DNA of 64,000 bases from Stenotrophomonas acidaminiphila (GTDB lineage Bacteria > Pseudomonadota > Gammaproteobacteria > Xanthomonadales > Xanthomonadaceae). The position numbers were made by a program, and so were the translations under genes. The first letter of the stretch is position 1; the number at the start of each line of letters is the position of its first letter. The stretch covers positions 2,154,501-2,218,500 of the forward strand of contig CP019797.1 in assembly GCA_002951995.1 (NCBI GenBank), in the 5' to 3' direction. Shown here piece after piece: positions 19,101-32,906 of the stretch. The notes under the pieces are model-generated. The model made no database searches. It saw nothing but the letters and a program-made list of their open reading frames with translations, and was not told the origin of the DNA.

Positions 19101-21118
19101 ACCTGGCGCCAGTCCAGGCCGGTGGCCAGCACCAGGCGGTTGAAGCCGTCGTTCTCGGCCTCGCCGTGCCACACCCGGGCAAAGGCCTCGGCGAAGGCGG
19201 CGCTGGCGGCGGCCGCGTCGATCGCGCCGACGGTCGATTCGACCTCGAAGTCCTGCACGTAGACCGGCGCGTCATCCACCATCAGCCGGTACGGGCGCTC
19301 GGCGATCACGCGCAGGCCCATGTTCTCCATCATCGGCAGCACGTCGGACAGCGGGATGTCCTTGAGCTGGCGGTACAGCTTCATGCGCAGGCCGTCGCCG
19401 CCGTCACGGTGGATGGCCTGCAGGCTCAGGCGCAGGTCGTCCGGGCCGGTGAGCGCATCGAGCTGGGCCACGTCGGCGGCGGCGATCTCGGCGCTGGAGT
19501 CCTCGATGTAGCCGGCCGGCAGCGCCTTGCCGATGCGCGAGGCGATGCGCAGGCCCTCGCCTTCGCCGTGGCGCGCGACCAGCGCCTCGCGCAGGTCGTC
19601 CTGCCAGTTGCGCAGCACGTGGGCCAGGCGCTTCTCCAGGCCCTCGGTGTCCAGATCCAGGCTCTGCCCGGCCTTGGGGCGCACGATCAGGTGCACCTGG
19701 GCCAGCGGCGAATCGCCCAGCACCACGCTCGAATCCACGTACTCACCCTGCAGCGCCTCGCGCAGCAGGCCCTCGATGCGCAGGCGCACGTCGGTGTTGA
19801 AGCGTTCGCGCGGCAGGAACACCAGCGCGGAAATGAAGCGGCTGAACTTGTCGCGGCGCAGGAACAGGCGGCTGCGCACGCGCTCCTGCAGCCCCAGCAC
19901 GCCCATCGCGGTACGGAACAGTTCGTCCTCGCTGGACTGGAACAGCTCCTCGCGCGGCAGCGACTCGAGGATGTGGCGCAGCGCCTTGCCGCTGTGGCTG
20001 GACGGGCTCAGGCCCGAACGCTTCATCACGTTCTCGTAGCGCTGGCGCACCAGCGGGATTTCCCACGGGCGGCGGTTGTAGGCGCTGGAGGTGAACAGGC
20101 CGAGGAAGCGCTGTTCGCCGACGATGCGGCCCTTGGCGTCGAATTCCAGCACGCCGATGTAATCCATGTAGCCGCCGCGGTGGATCCGCGAGCGGGCGTT
20201 GGTCTTGGTCAGGATCAGCGCGTCGGTCAGGCCGCTGGTGGTGTTCAGGCCCTGCGCGGCCAGCCCCTTGACCGGGCGCGCCACCGAGGTGTCCTTGCCG
20301 CGCATCAGGCCCAGGCCGGTGCCGTTCTGGGCGGCCAGCACGTCCTCGCGGCCCTGCTTCTCCACCTTGTACTCACGGTAGCCGAAGAAGGTGAAATGGT
20401 TGTCCGCGGCCCAGCGCAGGAACTCCTGCGCCTCGTGGCGCGACTCATCGCTCACCGGCAGGGTGCGCTGGCCCAGGTCTTCGGCCAGGGCCAGCGCCTT
20501 GTCGCGCATCGGCTCCCAGTCCTTGACGATGGCACGCACGTCCTCCAGCGCTTCGCCCACGCGCTTGGCCACCGCGTCCATGGCCTCGGCCGGCTGGCGG
20601 TCGATCTCCAGCAGCATCACCGACTCCAGCGGGCCGTCGCCGACGCTGGTCAGCTTGCCGGACTTGTCGCGGCCCAGCGCGATCACCGGGTGGCCCAGCA
20701 CGTGCACGCCGACGCCCATGTCGGCCAGCGCCAGCGAAACGGTGTCCACCAGGAACGGCATGTCGTCATTGACGATCTGCAGCACGGTGTGGGCGGTTTC
20801 CCAGCCATCGGTCTTCAGGCCCGGATTGAACACGCGGACGTTGGCCTTGCCCGGCTTGCGCACGCGGGCGAACTCCAGCATGCCGGCGGCCAGCGCCGCC
20901 CAGTCCTCGGCACGGTGCGCGCCGAACTCATCCGCCTCCATGCGCTTGTAGAAGGCCGAAGCGAAGGCGATCGCCTGGGCCTGGGCCGCGGCGGGGTAAC
21001 GCTTGCGCAAGGCCGCAAAAACCGGCTCCAGGGACAGGCCGGCCTCGGAAACACTCTGCTTGGCAGCCGGTTGGGATTTCGTTTTTGCGGACTTGGCAGC
21101 GTTGTTTTGCGATTTCAT
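16139..21118 (-). CDS. gdhB: NAD-specific glutamate dehydrogenase, 180 kDa class
   Basis: Converts glutamate to 2-oxoglutarate and ammonia with NAD, a catabolic entry into the TCA cycle. The length of 1659 residues fits the large bacterial class (about 1600 residues). A long N-terminal regulatory part has [20 protein letters not shown]. The catalytic half has [24 protein letters not shown] with the conserved Lys, [32 protein letters not shown] and [16 protein letters not shown]. The start [16 protein letters not shown] gives a basic low-complexity leader. It diverges from tetR across a relatively AT-rich 236-bp gap and is followed by a palindrome cluster. Confidence 0.96.
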   Translation of the reverse strand: MKSQNNAAKSAKTKSQPAAKQSVSEAGLSLEPVFAALRKRYPAAAQAQAIAFASAFYKRMEADEFGAHRAEDWAALAAGMLEFARVRKPGKANVRVFNPGLKTDGWETAHTVLQIVNDDMPFLVDTVSLALADMGVGVHVLGHPVIALGRDKSGKLTSVGDGPLESVMLLEIDRQPAEAMDAVAKRVGEALEDVRAIVKDWEPMRDKALALAEDLGQRTLPVSDESRHEAQEFLRWAADNHFTFFGYREYKVEKQGREDVLAAQNGTGLGLMRGKDTSVARPVKGLAAQGLNTTSGLTDALILTKTNARSRIHRGGYMDYIGVLEFDAKGRIVGEQRFLGLFTSSAYNRRPWEIPLVRQRYENVMKRSGLSPSSHSGKALRHILESLPREELFQSSEDELFRTAMGVLGLQERVRSRLFLRRDKFSRFISALVFLPRERFNTDVRLRIEGLLREALQGEYVDSSVVLGDSPLAQVHLIVRPKAGQSLDLDTEGLEKRLAHVLRNWQDDLREALVARHGEGEGLRIASRIGKALPAGYIEDSSAEIAAADVAQLDALTGPDDLRLSLQAIHRDGGDGLRMKLYRQLKDIPLSDVLPMMENMGLRVIAERPYRLMVDDAPVYVQDFEVESTVGAIDAAAASAAFAEAFARVWHGEAENDGFNRLVLATGLDWRQVSMLRGYCKYLLQIGVPFSQAYVEGTFNRYPLLARLIVELFEARFDPAPAADKATADAQLAQFKALAGGDAATIKLLEGVVKARGGNRDARMALVHDTLVKLLDGVSSLDEDRILRSFIGVIQATLRTSYYMPRKDGLRADGGPADYISFKFDAAKVPDLPKPRPYREIFVCGPRVEGTHLRFGPVARGGLRWSDRREDFRTEVLGLVKAQMVKNTVIVPVGSKGGFYAKQLPDPALDRDAWFAEGVACYKRFINGLLDITDNIVGNKIVPPQGVVRHDQDDPYLVVAADKGTATFSDTANGIARAHGFWLDDAFASGGSVGYDHKGMGITARGAWESVKRHFRALGRDCQKQDFTVVGIGDMSGDVFGNGMLLSEHIRLVCAFDHRHIFLDPNPVAATSFKERARMFKVPRSSWADYDAKLISKGGGVYPRSLKSIEITPQVREALGIDAGIKSMTPTELINAALKAPVDLVWNGGIGTYVKSASESNADVGDRANNGLRVNGGELRCKIVGEGGNLGMTQLGRIEAAHNGVLLNTDFIDNSAGVDTSDHEVNIKILLNDVVRAKKLTVEQRNKLLASMTDEVAGLVLMDNYRQNQAISLMERMSVKRLGSKQHFIRTLEQQGLLDRQIEFLPSDAELSARKVRGQGLTRPELAVLLSYSKIVAFQQLLESDIPEDPYLSKELLRYFPQPLQKKYADAMNGHRLKREIIATAVTNQTINRMGATFLMRMQEDTGRSVAEVAKAYTISRETLDARALWTQIDALDGTLPEAVQVDALEVIWKLQRSFVRWLLNRPGAMPDITAAVERYQGPFNDIRVASGVLPDSQRPAYEASVRQWKEKGLPAALAQQLSELQFLEPAFDIIELARTRKLKPVDVSKVHFRLGEALQMPWLFEQIDALEVNGRWHAVARGVLRDELAAHQRNLAGQVLSMKGGSAEAKVAAWLGRDDSSLRFTLAMLAELAEQKTLDYPTVSVAVQRLGQLAAHGV

Positions 21119-21318
21119 GGTTGAGCTTTCAGTGGGCTCCTGGGGAGGCGCGATTGTAGCCCCCGCCATTCAAAGAGCATTGTTGCAGGGCCGCAATCGG
21201 CCCCTTCGAACACCCCAAAGAACAAGCGCAAGTTACTGAATTAAAACAACAAAAAGGCAACAAATGCATTTCTCCGCGCGAACCACGGCCAAGCTGGAAA
21301 AGCGCATTTCCGCGCTGC

Positions 21319-21354
21319 TTTACCAATTGTAAACTGGACGGTATAGTCCAAATC
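21319..21354 (+). promoter_or_regulatory. tetR promoter with candidate operator
   Basis: TTTACC at 21319-21324 and TATAGT at 21342-21347 are spaced by 17 bp. An inverted repeat TGGAC-N6-GTCCA (21335-21350) overlaps the -10. The GTG start lies only 7 bp after the -10, so the transcript would be nearly leaderless. Autoregulation by the TetR protein is inferred. Confidence 0.5.
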
Positions 21355-21993
21355 GTGCATCCCACCCGTTCCCGATCCAGGCCCGCCGAAGCGCGCGACC
21401 AGCGCGTGTTCGACGCCGTGCGCGAGCTGCTGGCGACCCAGGGCATGCACCTGAGCATGGACGCGGTGGCCGCCTACGTCGGCTGTTCCAAGCAGACCCT
21501 GTACAGCCGCTATGGCAGCAAGCGCGAGCTGCTCAGCCTGGCGATGCGCCGCCACGCCAGCGTCGCCGCCGCGCCGTTGGCCGCCGGCGACGAACGCCCG
21601 CTGCGCGACGTACTGCTGGATTTCGCCGTGCACTACCTGGAGCACCGCAACCAGCCACGCGTGCGCCAGGCCGCGCAGGTGATCGCCAGCAGTACCCTGG
21701 AATTCCGCGACGAGGCCCGCGCGCTCTACCATGACAGCGCCGACGTGGTGCGCGACCAGTTGGCTGAATGGATGCGAACCGAGATGGCGCGCGGCCGGAT
21801 CATCCATGACGATGCGCATTTCATGGCTGAAATGTTAATAAGCATGATCGCTGGTCAGGATTTCGAACGACAACGGTTCCACGCTCCCCACCGCGACGCC
21901 CCCGAGTTGCGCCGCCGGTGGGCCGAATTCGCCGTCGATGCCTTCCTGCGCGCCTTCCCGGCGCCGCCGGCCGGCATCCCCGGCACCCGCTGA
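21355..21993 (+). CDS. TetR-family regulator of the adjacent RND pump
   Basis: A 212-residue regulator. The N-terminal helix-turn-helix is clear in DAVAAYVGCSKQTLYSRYGS, and the rest is a helical ligand-binding domain. The GTG start has no ribosome site, and a promoter -10 sits just upstream, suggesting leaderless translation. It is the first gene of a same-strand set with the periplasmic adaptor 23 bp downstream, so it most likely represses the efflux operon and itself. The ligand is unknown. Confidence 0.85.
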   Translation: MHPTRSRSRPAEARDQRVFDAVRELLATQGMHLSMDAVAAYVGCSKQTLYSRYGSKRELLSLAMRRHASVAAAPLAAGDERPLRDVLLDFAVHYLEHRNQPRVRQAAQVIASSTLEFRDEARALYHDSADVVRDQLAEWMRTEMARGRIIHDDAHFMAEMLISMIAGQDFERQRFHAPHRDAPELRRRWAEFAVDAFLRAFPAPPAGIPGTR

Positions 21994-22015
21994 AAACAAC
22001 CTCCGGAGTTTCCCG

Positions 22016-23197
22016 ATGACCTCCCCGCTGCGCATCCTCGCCCTGACCGGTGCCCTGGCCCTGGGCCTGACCGCCTGCAAGAAGCCACAGGAACAGGCCG
22101 CCCCGCCGCCGCCGGATGTCGGGGTCATCGAAGCCAAGCCACAGACACTTCCGCTGCAGCGCGAACTGGTCGGCCGGCTGTCGCCGTTCCGCTCGGCCGA
22201 CGTGCGCGCACGGGTGTCCGGGGTACTGCTCAAGCGCGCCTACGAAGAAGGCAGCGCGGTGAAGGAAGGCCAGCTGCTGTTCCAGATCGACCCGGCGCCG
22301 CTGCGCGCCACGCTGGCCTCAGCCGAAGCCGCGCTGGCGGCGGCCCGCGCCAGCCACGCCAACGCCCGGACCACCGCCGAACGCGCGCGCTCGCTGGCGC
22401 CGCAGAACTACGTATCCAAGTCCGACCTGGACAACGCCGAGGCCGCCGAGCGCACCACCGCGGCGGCCGTGCAGCAGGCGCAGGCCGCCGTGGCCAGCGC
22501 CCGCATCAGCCTGGGCTACGCCAATGTCACCGCGCCGATCGCCGGCGTGGCCGGCAAGCAGCAGGTGACCGAAGGCGCGCTGGTCGGCCAGGGCGAGGCG
22601 ACGCTGCTGACCACGGTCGACCAGATCGACCCGCTGTACGTCAATTTCTCGATGACCGCCGACGAACTGAGCGCGCTGCGCGCCGCCCAGGACAAGGGCG
22701 CGGTGGCCCTGGCCGGCGACGGCAAGACCACGGTGCAGGTGAACCTGCCCGACGGCACCCCGTACGCCCACCAGGGCACGCTGGACTTCTCGGCGACCAC
22801 GGTCGACCCGGCTACCGGCGCGGTCTCGCTGCGGGCGCAGTTGCCCAACCCCGAGCGCAGCCTGCTGCCGGGTTCGTTCGTGAGCTTCAAGGCCAACCTG
22901 GGCGAGCGCAACAACGCCTTCCTGATCCCGCAGCAGGCGGTGCTGCGCGACACCCGCGGCGGGTACGTGCTGGTGGTGGGCAAGGACGGCAACGTGGCAC
23001 GCAAGGACGTGGCGCTGGACGGCCAGCAGAACGGCAGCTGGCTGGTTTCCTCCGGCCTGGCCGCCGGCGACAGGGTGATCGTCTCCGGTGTGCAGAAGGT
23101 CAAGGAGGGCGCGCCGGCCAAGCCCTCGCCGTGGCAGCCGGGCCCGGCCCAGCCCGCCGCCAAGCCCGCAGCCGCCGCGCCGGCGCCGGCCAAGTAA
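22016..23197 (+). CDS. RND efflux periplasmic adaptor (membrane fusion lipoprotein)
   Basis: AcrA/MexA-type adaptor linking an RND pump to an outer-membrane channel. The lipobox is LGLTAC with C21 as the lipid-modified residue. Then come the barrel-sandwich/lipoyl halves (VRARVSGVLLKRAYEEGSAV and ISLGYANVTAPIAGVAGKQ), an alanine-rich coiled-coil hairpin between them, and beta-barrel and membrane-proximal segments (ERNNAFLIPQQAVLRDTRGG). The C-terminal tail is Pro/Ala-rich. The total is 393 residues. It is followed by the pump gene 18 bp downstream. No outer-membrane factor gene is present. Confidence 0.93.
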   Translation: MTSPLRILALTGALALGLTACKKPQEQAAPPPPDVGVIEAKPQTLPLQRELVGRLSPFRSADVRARVSGVLLKRAYEEGSAVKEGQLLFQIDPAPLRATLASAEAALAAARASHANARTTAERARSLAPQNYVSKSDLDNAEAAERTTAAAVQQAQAAVASARISLGYANVTAPIAGVAGKQQVTEGALVGQGEATLLTTVDQIDPLYVNFSMTADELSALRAAQDKGAVALAGDGKTTVQVNLPDGTPYAHQGTLDFSATTVDPATGAVSLRAQLPNPERSLLPGSFVSFKANLGERNNAFLIPQQAVLRDTRGGYVLVVGKDGNVARKDVALDGQQNGSWLVSSGLAAGDRVIVSGVQKVKEGAPAKPSPWQPGPAQPAAKPAAAAPAPAK

Positions 23198-23215
23198 GGG
23201 AAACGGGAACCCGCC

Positions 23216-26200
23216 ATGCCTAAATTCTTCATCGAACACCCGGTATTCGCCTGGGTGGTGGCCATCCTGATCTCGCTGGGCGGCGTGATCTCGATCCTCA
23301 ACCTGGGCGTGGAGTCCTACCCCAGCGTCGCCCCGCCGCAGGTCACCGTGAGCGCCACCTACCCGGGCGCCAGCGCCGCCACCGCGGAGAAATCGGTCAC
23401 CCAGGTGATCGAGCAGCAGCTGACCGGCATCGACAACCTGGTCTACTTCAGCTCGTCCTCGTCCTCGACCGGGCGCGTGTCCATCACCCTGACCTTCGAC
23501 AGCGGCACCGACCCGGACATCGCCCAGGTGCAGGTGCAGAACAAGGTCGCCCTGGCGACCCCGCGCCTGCCATCCGAAGTCACCAAGCAGGGCGTGGTGG
23601 TGGCCAAGGCCAACGCCGGCTTCCTGATGGCCATCGGCGTGCGTTCGGACGATGGCTCGGTGGACCGCGACGCGCTCAACGACATCGTCGGCTCGCGCGT
23701 GCTGGACCAGATCTCGCGCGTGCCGGGCGTCGGCAGCACCCAGCAGTTCGGCTCCGAGTACGCCATGCGCATCTGGCTCAACCCGGAGAAGCTGCAGGGC
23801 TACCACCTGTCGGCCACCGACGTGTACAACGCCATCGGCACCCAGAACCTGCAGTTCGCCGCCGGTTCGGTGGGCGGCGACCCGGCGCCGAACGGCCAGG
23901 CGTTCACCGCCACCGTCGCCGCCGAGGGCCGCTACAGCACGCCGGAGGAATTCGAGAACACCATTCTGCGGGCGAACGCCGACGGCAGCGTGGTGCGGCT
24001 CAAGGACGTGGCCAGCGTCGCCTTCGGCGCCTCCAACTACGGCTTCGACACCCGCTACAACGGCAAGCCGGTGGCGGCCTTCGCCATCCAGCTGCTGCCC
24101 GGCGCCAACGCCCTGGACGTGTCCAAGGCGGTACGCGCCAAGATGGACGACCTGGCCCCCAGCTTCCCGCCCGGGGTGAGCTGGTTCACCCCGTTCGACA
24201 GCACCACCTTCGTCAACATCTCGATCAAGGAAGTGGTGCACACGCTGGTGGAAGCCATCGTGCTGGTGTTCCTGGTGATGCTGATCTTCCTGCAGAACTT
24301 CCGCGCGACGATCATCCCCACCCTGGTCATCCCGGTGGCCCTGCTCGGCACCTTCATGGGCATGCTGGCGATCGGCTTCACCATCAACCAGCTGACCCTG
24401 TTCGCGATGGTGCTGGCGATCGGCATCGTGGTCGACGACGCGATCGTGGTGATCGAGAACGTCGAACGCATCATGAGCGAGGACAAGCTCGACCCCAAAC
24501 CGGCCACGCAGAAGGCCATGGGCCAGATCACCGGCGCGGTGGTGGCGATCACCGTGGTGCTGGCGGCGGTGTTCATCCCCAGCGCCATGCAGCCCGGTGC
24601 CTCGGGCGAGATCTACAAGCAGTTCGCGCTGACCATCGCCATGTCGATGGGCTTCTCGGCGCTGCTGGCGCTGAGCTTCACCCCGGCCCTGTGCGCGGCG
24701 TTCCTGAAGCCGACCCACAATGAACGGCCGAACTGGATCTACCGCACCTTCAACACCTATTACGGCAAGCTGGAAAAAAGCTACGTCGGCAGCGTCGGCA
24801 GCGTCATCCGCCACAGCCCGCGCTGGCTGATGGTGTTCGCGCTGCTGCTGGTGCTGTGCGGTTTCCTGTTCACCCGCCTGCCCGGCAGTTTCCTGCCGGA
24901 AGAGGACCAGGGCTATGCGCTGGCCATCGTGCAGCTGCCGCCGGGCGCGACCAAGAGCCGTACCACGGTGGTGTTCGACCAGCTGTACGGGATGATGAAG
25001 GACGACCCGTCGTTCGAGGGCATGATGCAGGTCACCGGCTTCAGCTTCGTCGGTTCCGGCGAGAACGTCGGTATGGCCTTCATCCGCCTCAAGGACTGGG
25101 ACGCGCGCGAGGAGACCGCGCCGGAGTTCATCCAGAAGATGAACGGCAAGGCGTTCGTCGGCATCAAGGACGCGCAGGTGTTCTTCGTCAACCTGCCCAC
25201 GGTGCAGGGCCTGGGCCAGTTCGGCGGCTTCGACATGTGGCTGCAGGACCGCGCCGGCGCCGGCCAGGAGGCGTTGATGGAGGCACGCAACACCCTCATC
25301 GGCGCGGCATCGGCCGACAAGTCGCTGGTCGGCGTGCGCCCCAACACCCTCGAGAATTCGCCGCAGCTGCAGCTGAAGGTGGACCGCGTGCAGGCCCAGG
25401 CCATGGGCGTGTCGGTCAACGACGTCTACACCGCGATCCAGATGATGCTGGCGCCGGTATACGTCAACGACTTCTTCTACGGCGGCCGCATCAAGCGCGT
25501 GAACATGCAGGCCGATGCCGCCTACCGCACCGGCCCCGAATCGCTGCGCAGCTACTACGTGCCCAGCTCGCTGAGCAAGGACGCCGACGGCCAGCGCTCG
25601 ATGATCCCGCTCAGCACCGTGGTCAAGTCCGAGTGGATCTACGCGCCGCCGGCGCTGAGCCGCTACAACGGCTACTCGGCGGTGAACATCGTCGGCTCGC
25701 CGGCCCCGGGCGGCAGCTCCGGCCAGGCGATGGCGACCATGGAAAACCTGGTGCGCAACGACCTGCCCAACGGCTTCGGCTACGACTGGAGCGGCATGTC
25801 CTACCAGGAAATCCTGGCCGGCAATGCCGCGGCGCTGCTGATGGTGCTGTCGGTGGTGGTGGTGTTCCTGTGCCTGGCCGCGCTGTACGAAAGCTGGTCG
25901 ATCCCGGTCTCGGTGCTGCTGGTGGTGCCGGTCGGCATCCTCGGCGCGGTGGTGTTCTCGCTGCTGCGCGGCCTGCCCAACGACCTGTACTTCAAGATCG
26001 GCATGGTGACGGTGATCGGCCTGGCCGCGAAGAACGCGATCCTGATCGTGGAGTTCGCGGTGGAACAGCGCGCCGCCGGCAAGACGTTGCGCGAGGCTGC
26101 GATCGAAGCGGCGCACCTGCGCTTCCGGCCGATCCTGATGACCTCGTTCGCGTTCATCCTGGGCGTGCTGCCGATGGCCATCTCCACCGGCGCCGGCGCC

Positions 26201-26383
26201 AACGCCCGCCACTCGCTGGGCACCGGCGTCATCGGCGGCATGCTGTTCGCCACCGTCATCGGCGTGCTGCTGATCCCGCTGTTCTTCGTCACCGTACGCC
26301 GCGTGCTCGGCGACAAGCTGGACGAGCCGTCCAGGCAGTTCATCGAGCAGCACAAGGTGCGTACGGTGCAGCAGGATCGTTGA
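23216..26383 (+). CDS. RND multidrug efflux permease (HAE1 family)
   Basis: Proton-driven inner-membrane drug exporter of 1055 residues, full length. It starts MPKFFIEHPVFAWVVAILIS. The proton-relay Asp pair is in TM4 (IVVDDAIVVIENVERIM, around residue 406). The large periplasmic loops and the second-half repeat (VTVIGLAAKNAILIVEFA with the conserved Lys) are present. The layout tetR-adaptor-permease without a channel gene is like pumps that borrow TolC. A terminator follows. Substrates cannot be read from sequence. Confidence 0.95.
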   Translation: MPKFFIEHPVFAWVVAILISLGGVISILNLGVESYPSVAPPQVTVSATYPGASAATAEKSVTQVIEQQLTGIDNLVYFSSSSSSTGRVSITLTFDSGTDPDIAQVQVQNKVALATPRLPSEVTKQGVVVAKANAGFLMAIGVRSDDGSVDRDALNDIVGSRVLDQISRVPGVGSTQQFGSEYAMRIWLNPEKLQGYHLSATDVYNAIGTQNLQFAAGSVGGDPAPNGQAFTATVAAEGRYSTPEEFENTILRANADGSVVRLKDVASVAFGASNYGFDTRYNGKPVAAFAIQLLPGANALDVSKAVRAKMDDLAPSFPPGVSWFTPFDSTTFVNISIKEVVHTLVEAIVLVFLVMLIFLQNFRATIIPTLVIPVALLGTFMGMLAIGFTINQLTLFAMVLAIGIVVDDAIVVIENVERIMSEDKLDPKPATQKAMGQITGAVVAITVVLAAVFIPSAMQPGASGEIYKQFALTIAMSMGFSALLALSFTPALCAAFLKPTHNERPNWIYRTFNTYYGKLEKSYVGSVGSVIRHSPRWLMVFALLLVLCGFLFTRLPGSFLPEEDQGYALAIVQLPPGATKSRTTVVFDQLYGMMKDDPSFEGMMQVTGFSFVGSGENVGMAFIRLKDWDAREETAPEFIQKMNGKAFVGIKDAQVFFVNLPTVQGLGQFGGFDMWLQDRAGAGQEALMEARNTLIGAASADKSLVGVRPNTLENSPQLQLKVDRVQAQAMGVSVNDVYTAIQMMLAPVYVNDFFYGGRIKRVNMQADAAYRTGPESLRSYYVPSSLSKDADGQRSMIPLSTVVKSEWIYAPPALSRYNGYSAVNIVGSPAPGGSSGQAMATMENLVRNDLPNGFGYDWSGMSYQEILAGNAAALLMVLSVVVVFLCLAALYESWSIPVSVLLVVPVGILGAVVFSLLRGLPNDLYFKIGMVTVIGLAAKNAILIVEFAVEQRAAGKTLREAAIEAAHLRFRPILMTSFAFILGVLPMAISTGAGANARHSLGTGVIGGMLFATVIGVLLIPLFFVTVRRVLGDKLDEPSRQFIEQHKVRTVQQDR

Positions 26384-26405
26384 TAAGGACGTCGATCCTG
26401 AAACT

Positions 26406-26440
26406 ACGAAGAAGCCCCCGGCATTGCCGGGGCTTCTCTT
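26406..26440 (+). terminator. Rho-independent terminator of the efflux operon
   Basis: A GC-rich stem built on AAGCCCC and GGGGCTT, with one extra C in the left arm, is followed by CTCTTTTTC about 25 bp after the permease stop. Confidence 0.75.
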
Positions 26441-26505
26441 TTTCTCAAACGGCGGCTGGACCACCTGCTCCGGCTACACCAGGCCCGCCCGGCGTCCGCT
26501 GCCGC

Positions 26506-27654
<1,149 letters not shown>

Positions 27655-27828
27655 TACACCCCTCCCAGGGCATTACGAAGTTGCGATTGTAACTGTTGCC
27701 GTGACCGGCAAAGAGGGGGCTGCCCGCGGCAGACGGCGCTGGGTGGGCAGCGCCATTCACGTCGACCTGCACGCCCGTTCGCCCGGCCCACGCGGGCCGC
27801 GCCTTGACCCTGCCGCGCCGCAGCAGCA

Positions 27829-27860
27829 AAATATCTCTCTATCTCGATAGGTAGATATTT
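27829..27860 (+). promoter_or_regulatory. Palindromic operator before the ArsR-methyltransferase gene
   Basis: AAATATCT at 27829-27836 is mirrored by AGATATTT at 27853-27860, with CTATC-TC-GATAG nested between, and the ATG follows at once. It stands out as AT-rich in a GC-rich region. TTGACC at 27804-27809 could serve as a -35. Binding by the product of the next gene is inferred from position and ArsR-type symmetry. Confidence 0.65.
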
Positions 27861-28789
27861 ATGGATCTGGAAGACTGGTCGACCCGCCTGAAGGTGTTCG
27901 CCGACGCCACCCGCGTGCGCCTGCTGACGCTGCTGGAACAGGAAGAGCTGACCGTGGCCGAGCTGTCGGCCATCACCACGCTGGCGCAGCCGCGCGTGTC
28001 CACCCACCTGGCCCGGCTGAAGGAAGCCGGGCTGGTCCGCGACCGCCGCGCGGGGTATCGGCCTACTACCGCTTCGACGACGCCGCGCTGGATCCGGCGC
28101 AGCGCGCATTGTGGCATGCGCTGAGCAACGGCAGCGACGACCCGCTGCTGCGCCAGGACGCCGAGCGGGTGCCCTCGGTGCTGGCGATGCGCGCGGCCGA
28201 CCAGAACTGGGCCGACAGTGTGGCCGGCGACATGGAACGCCACTACTCGCCCGGACGCACCTGGGAGGCGCTGGCACGCAGCGCGCTGCCGCTGCTGGAA
28301 ACCGGCGACGTGCTCGACATCGCCTCCGGCGACGGCGTGCTGGCCGAACTGCTGGCCCCGCATGCGCAGCGCTACGTCTGCATCGACACCAGCGCGCGCG
28401 TGGTCGCGGCGGCCAGCGAACGCCTGCGCAAGCTGCCCAACGTGGAAGTGCGCGAGGGCGACATGCACCAGCTGCCGTTCGACGATGGCAGCTTCGACCT
28501 GGTGGTGCTGATGCACGCCCTCACCTATGCCAGCCACCCGGCCAAGGCCGTGGCCGAAGGCGCGCGGGTGCTGCGCCCGGGCGGGCGGCTGATGCTGTGC
28601 AGCCTGGCCCGCCATGAGCACAAGGTGGCGGTGGAAGCCTACGGCCACGTCAACCTGGGCTTCACCGGCAAGGAGCTGCGCAGGTTCGTCGAGAAGGCCG
28701 GGCTGGAGGTATCCAGCCTGGAGACCGTCACCCGCGAGAAGCGCCCGCCGCATTTCGAGGTGATCTCGCTGATCGCCCACCGCCCCTGA
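27861..28789 (+). CDS. ArsR-type regulator fused to SAM methyltransferase (frame broken at a G run)
   Basis: The N-terminal winged helix-turn-helix (residues 1-70, [20 protein letters not shown] and [20 protein letters not shown]) is in one frame. The methyltransferase domain ([20 protein letters not shown], and [20 protein letters not shown]) is in another. One extra G in the run at 28052-28055 joins them as [16 protein letters not shown], an expected linker. The corrected protein is 309 residues. Such fusions sit beside methionine-synthase genes in many proteobacteria, and metH follows by 46 bp here, so a role in sensing SAM or SAH and controlling methionine synthesis (like SahR) is inferred. 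Confidence 0.75.
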
Positions 28790-28835
28790 GCCGGCATACC
28801 CGCCCTCGCCCCCGATTCCAGCCCACGGTCCGCCC

Positions 28836-29965
28836 ATGCACGCCCTCCCCTGGCTCCATCCCGAACGCGTCGCCCTGCTGCTGCAGGCCCTCGCGCAGCG
28901 CATCCTGGTCATCGACGGCGCCATGGGCACGATGATCCAGCGCCATGGGCTGGAAGAGGCCGACTACCGCGGGCAGCGCTTCGCCGGCGGTTTCGATTCG
29001 CGCCACGACGCCCAGCCACCGGCCGCGCCCGGCACTGCCACGGCAGCGCCGCAGGCGCACGTCCACGGTGCCGGCTGCGGCCATGACCTGAAGGGCAACA
29101 ACGACCTGCTGCTGCTGACCCGGCCGGACATCATCGCCGGCATCCACAGCGCCTACCTGGAGGCCGGCGCGGACATGGTCGAGACCAACACCTTCAACGC
29201 CACCGCGATCAGCCAGGCCGACTACCACCTGCAGCACCTGGTGTACGAACTGAACAAGGCCGGCGCGCAGGTGGCACGGCAATGCTGCGACGCCATCGAG
29301 GCGAAGACCCCGGACAAGCCGCGCTTCGTGATCGGCGTGCTCGGTCCGACCAGCCGCACCGCCTCGATCAGCCCCGACGTCAACGACCCGGGCTTCCGCA
29401 ACACCAGCTTCGACGAACTGCGCGCGACGTATCGCGAGGCCATCGACGGCCTGATCGACGGCGGCGCCGACACGCTGATGGTGGAAACCATTTTCGACAC
29501 GCTCAACGCCAAGGCCGCGCTGTTCGCCATCGAGGAAGCCTTCGACGCGCGCGGCGGGCGCCTGCCGGTGATGATCTCCGGCACCATCACCGACGCCTCC
29601 GGCCGCACCCTGTCCGGGCAGACCGCCGAGGCTTTCCATGCGTCGGTCGCGCACGGCCAACCGCTGTCGATCGGCTTCAACTGCGCGCTGGGCGCCAGCG
29701 ACATGCGGCCGCACGTGGAAACCCTGGCGCAGGTGTCCGATGGCTACGTCAGCGCCCACCCCAACGCCGGCCTGCCCAACGCCTTCGGCGAGTACGACGA
29801 GACCCCGGAGGAAATGGCCGCCACGCTGAAGGAGTTCGCCACCTCCGGGCTGCTGAACCTGGTCGGCGGCTGCTGCGGCACCACCCCGGCGCACATCAAG
29901 GCGATCGCCGAGGCCGTGGCCGGGGTGCCGCCGCGGGCGTTGCCGCGGTCGCGGGAGCTGGCCGC

Positions 29966-29969
<4 letters not shown>
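28836..29969 (+). CDS. metH: Methionine synthase, homocysteine-binding subunit
   Basis: Corresponds to the first domain of cobalamin-dependent MetH: a TIM barrel that binds homocysteine through zinc. It has 377 residues. Seen are [20 protein letters not shown] at the start, [20 protein letters not shown], one zinc Cys in [11 protein letters not shown] (about residue 283), and the Cys pair [10 protein letters not shown] near the end. A His/Pro/Ala-rich insert (about residues 60-85) holds [15 protein letters not shown]. Its stop overlaps the next gene's ATG, at exactly the domain boundary of fused MetH. This looks like a natural split rather than damage. Confidence 0.93.
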
Positions 29970-32647
<2,678 letters not shown>

Positions 32648-32906
32648 GCGCACGCCACGCCGATACGCCGGCATCCGCGTGCGGGGCCTGCGCCCGGGAA
32701 TCACCAGGGCGCCATGGCGCGGGCGACACCCCGCGGCGCATGCCGCGCACGGCACTGAGCTGCGCGCGGGCGTTCCGTGCACGGGCCGGTGACGCCGGCA
32801 GCCCGCCATCACCGTGGCGAATGCCGCCCATCGCGATACTTCATTTCCGCCGCGCCGACGGCGGCCCTATCGTGGCGGCCCCGCTCCCCTGCCCCGCGAC
32901 ACCGCC

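Noticed and set aside
15830..21124. A 1764-codon open frame on the plus strand opposite gdhB
   Set aside because: It is the antisense shadow of gdhB: its codons mirror the real gene and its product is His/Gln/Arg-rich with no family features. High-GC genes commonly leave such frames.
22319..26464. A 1381-codon open frame opposite the RND efflux genes
   Set aside because: It spans two clear genes on the other strand and is full of His, Gln and Arg, as expected of an antisense frame.
32648..32906. Small genes in the gap before the deaminase gene, including an earlier start at 32814
   Set aside because: The extra N-terminal residues are Arg/Pro-rich, lack a ribosome site and are not expected for the family; MFDQLF at 32907 fits better.
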